Below are positions 11,410 to 20,196 of a stretch of DNA of 64,000 nucleotides, piece by piece; within the stretch, counting starts at the first letter, position 1, and each line of letters opens with the position of its first letter. Location of the stretch: NCBI GenBank assembly GCA_024699855.1, contig JAMPIQ010000003.1:1240001-1304000 (forward strand). Direction: 5' to 3'. Source of the stretch: Aphelenchoides besseyi (lineage: Eukaryota; Nematoda; Chromadorea; Rhabditida; Aphelenchoididae). The notes below the pieces were generated by a model. It worked only from the letters and a program-made list of their open reading frames with translations, was not told where the DNA came from and did not search any database. The translations under genes were made by a program, and so were the position numbers.

Positions 11410-12446
11410 TCAAAAATTGTCAATAGTTTTCTTTGTCAATATTGGTATCTTGAACGGTGATGCGGTTGTGTTCTCAGCTCTTTCGATTTCTGTGGCGTAC
11501 ACCAACTTGACGTCCTGAAAATCGAATGATGGAAATGACGAATAGAAGTCCGTTACCTTCTTCTCTACTTCACAATCGATCCACGGGTCCTGGTCGAATA
11601 GCATCGCGCGATAGTAGACGGACTGTTCACGTCTTCGTTTTTGCCATTCGGTTTCCGGTCGTGCATAACGAACGCGAACTACCTGCGGAATTTGTCGCGA
11701 AACAAACTGAAGAGTTTCATCGGCTGAAAGTTGGAGTAAGATTCAATGGTCGGAATTAGTGACTAACCGAGTTTGTTTTGTTCAATCAAATCCAACTCTG
11801 CTGGTCGAATGAGTTTGCGTCTGATTTCGTAAGAATCATCGATTGGCAGAAGGTAAAAACAATCTGAAGATGTCATATACGAAAACCACAAAATCAGAAG
11901 AACAAACCGTTTTTGAAGAATCCGACAGTTTCACACGCCAAATCCGCGTACTTCGTGAAACTCTCGCCCCCGTAGACGCCATCGTACATGGCACTAAATT
12001 CGAGGAAGTCCTTTTACTTTTAGCAATAACTGACGCTTTTTTGTTGTAGGCGATGCCGTCGACGGTTCGTTTTGTTTTGTACGTGAACTCCGCGTGTTTT
12101 ACCGAACGCTTCAAACGTCCGACGCAACCGTCCATTTTGGCCGGCTGCTCCTGCTCGAAAGCGTACCGATCGACGCTCGAACCGGCGGCACATCGAAGCA
12201 AATAAACATCGAACTGAACATGCGTAGAATCGAAATACGAAAAAATACTCTACAAACCTCAGCAACGACTTTGTCTTCTTGCTCCTTTGACGCTTCCACA
12301 GCGTCGTCTTCGCAATCACTTTCATCCAAAACGACGAGTTTTCGTGGTTTTTGGATCGGTGGCGTTTTCTTCAACGTAGTTGATTGGGGTGCGATGCGCT
12401 TTGTGCGTCCGGCAGTTAGTTTCGGGACAGATCGTCGCGACGGCAT
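11410..12446 (-). CDS. RNA polymerase III subunit RPC5 (POLR3E-like)
   Basis: Exons 12446-12258, 12213-12035, 11993-11908, 11863-11768 and 11723-11410 join to 287 residues, or 273 if an in-frame 42-nt GTAACG...TTTTCAG stretch near 11523-11564 is removed. After a basic, acidic-spotted N-terminus comes FDVYLLRC, matching the IDVYL start of the Sin-like/RPC5 core. Later QVVRVRYARPETEWQKRRRE followed by QDPWIDCEV matches the POLR3E block with RFSRPESE and EPWVHL. RPC5 pairs with RPC4 in the TFIIF-like Pol III subcomplex in the nucleus, supporting tRNA and 5S transcription. It lacks the large C-terminal region of the human protein. Converges on bir-1 and diverges from rps-18. Confidence 0.82.
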
Positions 12447-12942
12447 AGCAACCAAAAAAACGTGTGACGAACAAAAATCTCAACGGCAAAACTCAATCAC
12501 GAGCGCGCAAAGCGTCGACAAAACGCCAAAGCAAAAAATCGATGGAAGGAACGTGATTGGAAACTTCGACGACGTTGTTTGGCCTAAAACGCGTAGAACG
12601 TGCTGCCGATTTGCGCTGACGGACGCGTTTCAAGCTCTCGAGTTGCTCGTTTTTGTGAGAAATTTTGTGGATTTTAATTTGATTTTGTGTTTAAAACGTC
12701 CGAAAAGATGTGCGAAACTCACCGTCCTCGATCGTGTAGCAGATTCCCGAATTTTTTGCATTTTCGGATTTTGCGAAAAATCGATTTGACTGTTTGGGAG
12801 CTTTGAAGTTCCGATGAAGTTCTTTGTTGAATCAATCGAAAAAGGGATCGGCGATCTGATTTTGACGATTGGACGTTTTCCGCGTGGAGTTTTCTGCCAT
12901 TTTTCACTTCTCAACTTCATTCACATTGATTTCAGCACAACA
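12447..12942. promoter_or_regulatory. Divergent promoter interval, RPC5 / RPS18
   Basis: 496 bp between opposite start codons. A TTTCAG at 12930-12935, seven bases before the rps-18 ATG, is a likely trans-splice acceptor. Open frames crossing the region on both strands have no family match and are taken as non-coding. Confidence 0.5.
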
Positions 12943-13499
12943 ATGGCGTTTGTGTTCCCTGAAGGTTTCCAACATATTCATCGTGTTCTCAACACCAACA
13001 TCGACGGTAACCGCAAAGTTCCGTTCGCATTGACGGCGATCAAGGGCGTGGGACGTCGTTTCTCGCACATCTGCTGCCGCAAGGCCGGAATCAACATCAA
13101 TCGTCGGGCCGGAGAGTTGAGCGAAGATGATTTGGAAAAGGTCACTACCGTCTTGCTCAATCCGACTCAATACAAAATTCCGGAATGGTTCTTGAATCGT
13201 CAAAAAGATATCAAAGACGGAAAGACAAGTCAAGTGAGTTCTCCAGTTTTCTGTTGTTAACTCCCGATTGTTTTCAGATTTTGTCCACGTCGTTGGAATC
13301 GAAACTGCGTGACGATTTGGAGCGCATGAAGAAGATTCGTCTTCATCGTGGTCTCCGTCACTACTGGGGACTTCGCGTGCGTGGTCAACACACCAAAACC
13401 ACTGGCCGCAAAGGACGAACTGTCGGTGAGTGATGGCTTCAAGGACTAAGCGAATAGATTCAACGAATTTCAGGTGTCAGCAAAAAGAAGGGCGGTTAA
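12943..13499 (+). CDS. rps-18: 40S ribosomal protein S18 (uS13)
   Basis: Three exons (12943-13233, 13278-13425, 13474-13499) give 154 residues, the length of C. elegans RPS-18 (154; human 152). Hallmarks: [20 protein letters not shown], the helix-two-turn-helix [19 protein letters not shown], and the basic tail [18 protein letters not shown] ending VSKKKGG. A structural protein of the small subunit head contacting the P-site tRNA region. Codon use is strongly biased, as expected for a highly expressed gene. Poly(A) signal AATAAA at 13605-13610. A TTTCAG just before the ATG suggests trans-splicing. Confidence 0.98.
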
Positions 13500-13865
13500 T
13501 TTGGAGGTGCGTTCCGTTGATCCACGTCTTTGCAGTCCACCTGCATTCTCCTTTATTGTATGGAATCAACGGTATTTGTTTGATTATGTTGAATTTAATA
13601 TCCAAATAAAATGTTGTTGTTATTATTTGCGGTTCCATTGATTGAATGTTGAGAGAAAAAGAAGCAGGCGGCACACGACGTTTGTTCATTAAAATCAAAG
13701 ACATGACAGAAGGAGACCGATTGTGTCTTGTTAAACTATTCTTTCTTAAATACACAGACAACAAAGAGATGAAATGTTTGAAGGAACGAGTAGTTCCCAT
13801 GTTAGCGCCCAAATCTGAAAATAGAATAAGATTAGTAAACGTCGTAAATTCAAAAATTGCTTACT

Positions 13866-14448
13866 TTAGTCCATCAAGTGATAGTTTTGCTGCTCAAGTC
13901 CCCAACAGAAATTCAGGTGATGGCCGCTGTTCTTGAAAGTCAAGCGCAAATTGTAGATCTCAGACTCAATTTCTTCGCCATTGATCACCATAGCCTAAAA
14001 GAATAAGAAGAGTCAAAAAAGAACAATAATTTACCGGACGACTGAGATTGTGGACGATCACAACAATGCAATGATTGCCTAGCGACGAAGAATAAGTACG
14101 AGGACTCAAACCATGATTGTAGACGTGAGTAAAAGCATGATTTGCAACTCGGATTCCTGCTGCTGTGACGCTGACTTGAACGTTGTAGTCGAGATCCAAT
14201 TGAGCCAAATGTGCATTGAACGCTGAATAGGCTATAACTGAACAATTGTAAGAAGCAAACCAGTCGGACGCAGAGCAAGAGCTTTCAACTTTGACAAAAC
14301 TGAAAATGATTATTAACTGATTGAAGAGAAGAAAATGAATTTGAAATTTGCATAAGAAGAACAATTAAATTTGATTATCTTACGGCTCGTTTTTGCTGAT
14401 GAGTGGATTGATTCCGTCGATTAACTCTTTTTTAATGCCAGTTTCCAT
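13866..14448 (-). CDS. Uncharacterised protein
   Basis: Exons 14448-14384, 14299-14035 and 13994-13866 join in frame to 152 residues. No signal peptide, membrane helix or domain that I recognise. The middle is mildly hydrophobic and beta-rich by eye (YNVQVSVTAAGIRVANHAF), and the tail contains LRLTFKNSGHHLNFCWGLEQ. Splice sites are standard, with short introns like the neighbours, which supports a real gene. Function unknown. It lies just left of the repeat-rich patch. Confidence 0.6.
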
Positions 14449-14688
14449 TTTTATAGCAATGAATAGAGCTTTATGTCTAGAAATAGATAGAAATAACCCA
14501 CACGAAGTAGGAGTCAAAATATGCAGATAAAATGAGAAAATCAAGCTAAAAGCTCGACAAAACAGTTGCCATCCGCCAAAACATTTCCGAAAACAATCGT
14601 ATGAATTTGCCAAAAATTACAAACATTCAGCTTCATTAAAATGGTAAAAGCGCTCAGTTTAACATGACAATTTGGATAGTTTATCCAC

Positions 14689-14912
14689 GAAAATCTGCAA
14701 TTTGCAAAAATGGAATTTCATGCAAGAACCTTTGCATAAGCATATTTTCAGTCTAATTATACCTAAAAATCAGCGAAAATCTGTAGTGTGCCAGAAAATT
14801 CATTTTTATGCAAAAGCTCTTGCATGGGCATATTTTTGACTTCCTCTTGTTAAGTTTACGCAGGAAAATCTGCAAAAAGCCAGGGTGTGCCAGAAAAGCC
14901 CATTATATACTA
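14689..14912. repeat. Degenerate tandem repeat, 86-89 bp unit
   Basis: GAAAATCTG starts recur at 14689, 14775 and 14864. Units 1 and 2 share CATGCAAGA/TATGCAAAAG followed by CTTTGCATAAGCATATTTT or CTTGCATGGGCATATTTTT. Units 2 and 3 share GTGTGCCAGAAAA. About 2.6 diverged copies, AT-rich, non-coding. Confidence 0.7.
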
Positions 14913-15148
14913 CTCATTGTCTTTCCGTTAGTCAAACTGCAGAGAAATGGGATCATTCGAATGACACTGAGAACTCAGTAATGACTCATACATGAGCTGA
15001 TTCTTCCAGCAGTACGATCAGAATGGTCACCCAAACTCTTCATGCCTTAGAATCAGTAACTCGATTGTTTGTTTCTGACTTTCATTATTCTCTAAAATAA
15101 TTACTGAGATGCTAAGTTCTTATTTCAAAGCACACGTCAACTATTGCC

Positions 15149-15415
15149 AACGTGAGTTCTGATCTTGAGCAACTTAAAAGAGCTAATTAACTAGTCCGTA
15201 AGAAAACAAATGCCCATACATTTTACTTTTCAACACAAAATAACAACAAACAAACCTGATTTCAACGTCCGATCTCAAAACGTGTGTGGTCCAATCGAAG
15301 TCGAGTAGTCGTGCATACCAAGCCAATTCCAACACCTGCGGCGGTTTTCTGAAACTCAAATTACTTGGCGTTTCTCACTCCAAATACCTCAAAAGCAACC
15401 GAAATGTTTTGATTT
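15149..15415 (-). pseudogene. Inverted truncated copy of the 33.4-kb gene
   Basis: This 267-bp stretch is the near-identical reverse complement of 33493-33759, with only a few substitutions. It contains the middle exon, the third exon, both flanking splice sites and 34 bp of 3' flank of the small gene at 33396-33725. The 5' coding part is missing: just outside the match the minus strand meets a stop. It is therefore a fragment copy and not an intact gene. I see no terminal inverted repeats at its ends and no target-site duplication. Confidence 0.8.
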
Positions 15416-15646
15416 ACATGCTCGTCAAGTGGACTATAGAACGATTTACGCGGCGAAGATTAAAAGAACCGGCTAAGTATCTCCTCTTGTGTGTTTTACT
15501 AGTCACACTGTTTTTTTATTTCAATCCAAATGTGCAGAAAAGGCGGGATATAACCATTGAGTTAAGTGTTTCTCCATCGATGCGCAGAAGTGCGAGACTT
15601 TGCATATACATTGTAAAAAGATCTCTACCCACTCATTTGATCACGT

Positions 15647-16153
15647 TGTCGAGAATTGTTAATTGTCGAGTTATGAAATTTTGAAATCACCGATTGCCGA
15701 GTTGGTTGTTCTTTGAGTTGTAAAGTGCTGCGACCTTTCTTACGTTTTCAACCAGACGATCTGGCGTCCATATTTTTGAATGCACCTTTGTTGTGAACCG
15801 CCGGCGTATGGCGGCCATCTAACTATTAAAAAACAACACCGCTGCACACCTGCTATCCACTCGACTTTAAGTCGTTTCTCCTCCCAGTCTAGCCGATTGC
15901 GTAATCACGATACTTCGTATTTAAACGACGATCGGAGGCTATTTGCCATTCCTTTACCACCATTTCTCGTTATCTCATTTTTCACTCTCCTCTTTTTCTT
16001 TGTATCGTTTTGTATTCGTGTTTGTAATGTCTCGCGACTATTCTAAATAAAGGTTTATTAACCCAAGTTTGAGAACTCGAAGCAAACACAACTCATCCAA
16101 TTCGAGATCAATACCAACTGAATTAACCTCTTCGAAAGTGTCGTGCAGCGACA
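15647..16153 (+). mobile_element. 5' LTR of a truncated retrotransposon
   Basis: The segment starts TGTCG and ends CGACA, the inverted dinucleotide-type ends expected of an LTR. It is about 507 bp long (490 bp if it starts at a second TGTCG at 15664). It contains an AATTTAAA-like promoter region near 15920 and a poly(A) signal AATAAA at 16046-16051. Six bases after its end is a perfect 20-nt tRNA-Gly primer-binding site. No gag or pol frame follows and no second LTR is seen in the window, so the element is a dead 5' end or a solo LTR with leader. The left boundary is inferred. Confidence 0.6.
16052..16073 (+). other. SL1-like 22-nt tract inside the LTR
   Basis: This tract begins GGTTTA and ends ACCCAAGTTTGAG. 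It has the same length as C. elegans SL1 and differs from it only in the four central bases (TTAA in place of ATTA). It starts one base after the end of AATAAA. It is followed by AACTCG and not by the GTAA donor of an SL RNA gene, so it is not an SL RNA locus. Confidence 0.6.
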
Positions 16154-16159
16154 TTTTTA

Positions 16160-16179
16160 TGGTGCATCGGCCGGGAATC
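16160..16179 (+). other. Primer-binding site for tRNA-Gly(GCC)
   Basis: TGGTGCATCGGCCGGGAATC is the exact complement of the CCA-tailed 3' end of a typical nematode tRNA-Gly(GCC). It lies six bases after the LTR end CGACA, the normal spacing for priming minus-strand synthesis. Confidence 0.75.
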
Positions 16180-16591
16180 CACACGGCCAACGTAAAAAGT
16201 CTACCACTGAACATCGAGCAAACCGCTCAACGCAATTCCTGCCCGTTGACAACGTACTTTAAGTTTGAAATGTCAACCACTTGTTATCAGCACGTGAATT
16301 CAATCGTGTTTGCAGACCAACAAAATCAAAAACATCGCGTCGTTCAAAGTAAACGAAGGAAATACATTGGTTCAAACAAGCATGCGATTTACATAATGAC
16401 AGTTAAACAAAAGGTACTAATTATGCGATTCGAACATTCGATTTTATGAGGTTGCTGTCTAGTGGCCATTGGAAAAAATGTTGAATTCTGAAAGTCACAT
16501 TAAAGTTTTCGTTCAATTCACGTTCTTAAGTTTTAGTTCCATATGTCAAACTCATTGAGCAGATTGATTCACAGCTTCCAACATCTCACTC

Positions 16592-18996
16592 ATGACAAAC
16601 AAATGTCCAGGGACTTCGCGGCATAGCAATCGTCGGCGTCCTTCTGTTTCATTTGTGCTCGAAATCCGGGTACTTCGCGAATGGTTATTTGGGCGTAAAC
16701 ATCTTCGTGATCTCCGGGCACCTGATGCAAATGCTTTTGAGTGCGAAGGCACCGTTGGGACTCAAAGATGTCGTTCAATTCTACTTTCGACGTCTCAAAC
16801 GTGTCATTCCAACACATCTGTTCGTTATTCTGTTCGCTCTTGTGACAGCATTTTGGTTTGTTAGTCCAACAGACTTTCGAGATCTACGCTCCGAAATCTA
16901 CAGACCATTGATCTACACGGCCAACATTCCGACGAGCAGTGGAGACGATTATTTTGCTGAGGTAAACTGACGATTTTAAAAGTAATTCTGAACTCGTTTT
17001 AGACTCAGGGAGGATTTTCGTTCTTTTTACATCTGTGGTCCACTTCAACCGAACTTTAATTCTACGCGTTTGTACCGTTATTGGTTTTTGTTTTACATCG
17101 AATTGCTCTTTCTTTTCAACTTCTGATAGTTGCCGTTCTTGCGTCTGTTTCGTTCTACGTTCAGTTAACATCCATTGGCAACTTCGAGCACATGAATCTC
17201 ATTGGAAGAATTTGGAACTTTTTATTCGGCTTTTTGGCTTTTTATTTGCAAGAATTCTGGAGAGGAAGAACCGAAGTTCCGAACGAAGAGTCTGCTGAGT
17301 TGTTACACTGTGAAAAGAAATCAGGTAAACGAAGTGAGAAATTAATCTTATGGTTGTCGTCATTTAGTTTTGAATCGCTTGAGCGATGTCATATGCAATC
17401 TTCTTTTGCCTTCGATTCTGATCATCTTCGTTGTTTACGAAGCGACCAGCAATCGTCAAGTGAATCGGTTTCTGATCGTTTTGCTCACAATGTTGAACAT
17501 TGCAATCTCAACGGACTCACTGGTTCTAACCAATTCGTTACTTGTGGCTGTTGGCGATATTTCTTATTCGATTTACCTCGTTCATTGGCCCATTTTCGAG
17601 TATTTTCGTTACGCGTTTGTTGAAGTCGACTTCTATTCTCGATATGCTTCGCCAGCTGGTGGGTTACATTGCGTATTCGATCACTGGGTTCTTTAGCGGG
17701 TTTGTTTCTGATCTTCGTGTCGTTGGCTTTGGGTCAGCTAATAGAAGAGCTTTTCAAGCACATTGGCAAACTGATGACCACATGGAAAGTTCTGTTGTTC
17801 ACGATCTCGATCTTCTATCTGGCAATTGGTGGAATGTTGCAGGTTTTGAAATCTTCCGAATTGGATTTCACGGTAAACAAGCGATCTGCATCGGATGATC
17901 GGGTGTAAGTGCAGATTCATTCCGGTCGTTTGCCGTCAAATTATACAAAAGTTCTTGCTGATGCAACTCGATTCCACGAGACTTTCGACGAAGATGTCAA
18001 ACCGTTGACTTCTAGTGAATCGTTGACTTACACTCGAGATTTTGCTGAAGTGATTTTGAGAGCCGATTGGTTTTGTGACAAACAAGTTCGACATACGCCA
18101 ATCAACTACAAGAGCAAGCATCAAATGGGTCAGTTGTCTTCGAAACAATGCACAGTGACCGATGGGAAAGGAACTAAAACGATTGTTGTTTTTGGAAACA
18201 GTTTTGCGCGAAATTACATGCCCGGGTAATTCAAGTAGTTTACGACAATTGGCTGGTATTCAAAATCATGCACTATTTTCAAGATGTCTACTCGAACATC
18301 ACGCTTCTTTCGCGAAACGGTTGCATGTACGTTGGCGGAGTAGCCGAACAGGTTTCAGTTGACTTGTTTCTTTCTAACCATCTTTTTAGCGTCAATACAG
18401 CCACTGCAAACGTGAACGTTCGACGTTGATTCCAGTGCTAAAGCAATGGAAATATCCGATCGACATCATTATCTTTGGTCAGGCCTTCAATAATCACGAG
18501 CCCGAAAGACATTATTTCAACTTATCTGTTGATGAGATTTACATCGAAATGCAAAGTCTTTTTGATGAGTTGAATGAAATTGCTCGTGATGTGATTCTCT
18601 TTCCCTTGTTACAATACAACAACGGAATCGACGCTTATATGAAGATTCTAGAACGAAAATTGGCTATTGGTCAGGACTTGAATATCTTCAAGACTCCAAT
18701 CAAGGTTTGCAATTAAAATTTTGTTCTCAACTCTATTGCTTTAGTTCGTTCGTAATTTCCGTAGACCAACTCGGCGACGTTTAGCGGCAGTCGAATGTTC
18801 GAAATGCGCCAAAATCGAAATGGAAGATTTGTGGTGTCGCAAACAAGAAGGCTATTGTAATGCTGTGGACTTCAAAAGACGTTTAGGTCTCTTCTACGAT
18901 TACTATCATCCCAACTTGTACGGTTCGCTGTTCATTGGCAAGTTCTTACGCGTGAATTACGACCGTTGGATTGCAAATCACAACTTGACACATTGA
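16592..18996 (+). pseudogene. Decayed acyltransferase-3/SGNH (OAC) gene
   Basis: Exons about 16592-16961, 17003-17324, 17368-17658, 17697-18351, 18390-18704 and 18745-18996 read as a nematode O-acyltransferase-like protein. It has VQGLRGIAIVGVLLFHLC and NGYLGVNIFVISGHLM at the start, WSTSTEL, then ISYSIYLVHWPIFEYFRY, and a C-terminal SGNH part with VVFGNSFAR. These membrane enzymes are thought to move acyl groups onto lipids, sugars or proteins. The frame is broken: start and core are in different frames (16592-16610), TAA at 17057-17059 where the family has Gln, TAA at 17906-17908, and a one-base shift near 18216-18223 (NYM / ARVIQ). A 38-nt intron (17659-17696) explains one apparent shift. 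Confidence 0.85.
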
Positions 18997-19054
18997 ACTG
19001 CGGCTGCTCATTCGGTCCATCGTTTTAATTCAATCGGTGGTGTTCTCTTCAAAA

Positions 19055-19405
19055 ATGCGGGTCTTATCGTTTCTCGTTCTCTACGGCTTCTTCTTTGTGC
19101 TCCACGACGTTCAATGTCAAGAAGTCAACACACTTTCGGCTTCGGAAACTTATACTAATGGTATGTCACTTCTTCTATTAGCCTTCAACTTGTCTAGAAC
19201 AAGAACAATTATTTACATTTACGTGGTGGTGGTATATTATTTTAATACTCCTACAAGGCATGTTGTCTGTATGTTGCGGTTTTTCATTTTGGATCCAAAT
19301 ATTCTCGTATGTTACTACGTGAACTCAAGTTTGTGTTTCGAATATAAATTTATTTCTGTTTACATTAATTTTGTTAAGAGACAACGGTCAATTGCGATAA
19401 CTTAA
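19055..19405 (+). CDS. Possible small secreted protein
   Basis: From ATG 19055 the frame gives a clear signal peptide (LSFLVLYGFFFVLHDVQC, then QEVNTLSASETYTN). A good donor, GTATGTC, follows at 19161. If it is not used the frame runs on to 19405 (116 residues), but that tail is AT-rich and hydrophobic and looks non-coding. I cannot identify the true 3' exon. The family is unknown. Confidence 0.4.
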   Translation: MRVLSFLVLYGFFFVLHDVQCQEVNTLSASETYTNGMSLLLLAFNLSRTRTIIYIYVVVVYYFNTPTRHVVCMLRFFILDPNILVCYYVNSSLCFEYKFISVYINFVKRQRSIAIT

Positions 19406-19451
19406 GACAAACTGGACAAATGGCAGTGTTTTTTTGATTTGAAGTAATGTC

Positions 19452-20196
19452 TTACAACTGACTACCGTACTTGTAACGGCGATTCGGCGAAAAAACTTTG
19501 TCTCTGAGTAAACCGGAAAGAAATAGGCCGAGAATTGCCAAAAACAAAACGGCATTGATTCCAGCGGCAGCCTAAAAGATTGCGAGAATATTGAGCTTCA
19601 AACTGCGAACTCACTCCAAGCCATCCGAATCGATTGCCCGTCTCGATGATCGTCGATTGAGCAACACTACCGCCCAATCCACAAACCAACATCCAACCCA
19701 TGATTCCAGCGGTACAGAAAACAACTTCCTGCAAAAGGCCAAATCAAAACTCGCAATCGTAGACAGGAACTTACCGCCAATGCGCTGTTAGTTACACGAA
19801 CTTCTTCGTCATCAGGTGTTGATCGATACGAAAAGAAGTACAAGATGATTGAAACGATGCAGTAGAGAAGAGTCAACGACGAGACAATATAAATGATGAT
19901 GATCTCGTAATTAATGGAGATATAAGCCGTGACATAGGTCGGATCGGTGAGCACAACCACAATGATTGTGAACAACTGAAAAGATTTTGAAACAAAATTG
20001 GAAGACCAAAACACTCACGATGATTGCCGCCTTCAGTCCGGAACTCGCTTTGAATTGAGCTGGAAACGCCATTTTGCCACCGTTTGCCTTAAAATCTCAA
20101 AGTTTTAATCGACTTTCCTCGACTACGTACATTCACTGGACGCGCAATAGGATCTTCAGAAGCAACGGCACGACGATTACGCGACAACTGAGACAT
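19452..20196 (-). CDS. Four-TM membrane protein, MARVEL-like
   Basis: Five exons (20196-20131, 20087-20019, 19975-19775, 19728-19615, 19571-19452) join in frame to 189 residues. A short polar N-terminus (SQLSRNRRAVASEDP) precedes four hydrophobic helices, at about residues 37-56, 64-88, 112-131 and 152-172. The tail is basic (RDKVFSPNRRYKYGSQL). The plan resembles synaptogyrin/MARVEL proteins of vesicles and cell surface, but no diagnostic motif lets me choose. Every intron is 39-46 nt with standard sites. Probably expressed from its own promoter in the long block to the right. Confidence 0.75.

Noticed and set aside
16052..16073. An SL RNA gene
   Set aside because: The tract resembles SL1, but the next bases are AACTCG, not a GTAA donor, and no Sm site or SL RNA stem follows.
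17897..17908. A 12-nt intron (GTGTAAGTGCAG) removing the second TAA in the acyltransferase
   Set aside because: Far below any plausible intron length; treated as an in-frame stop.
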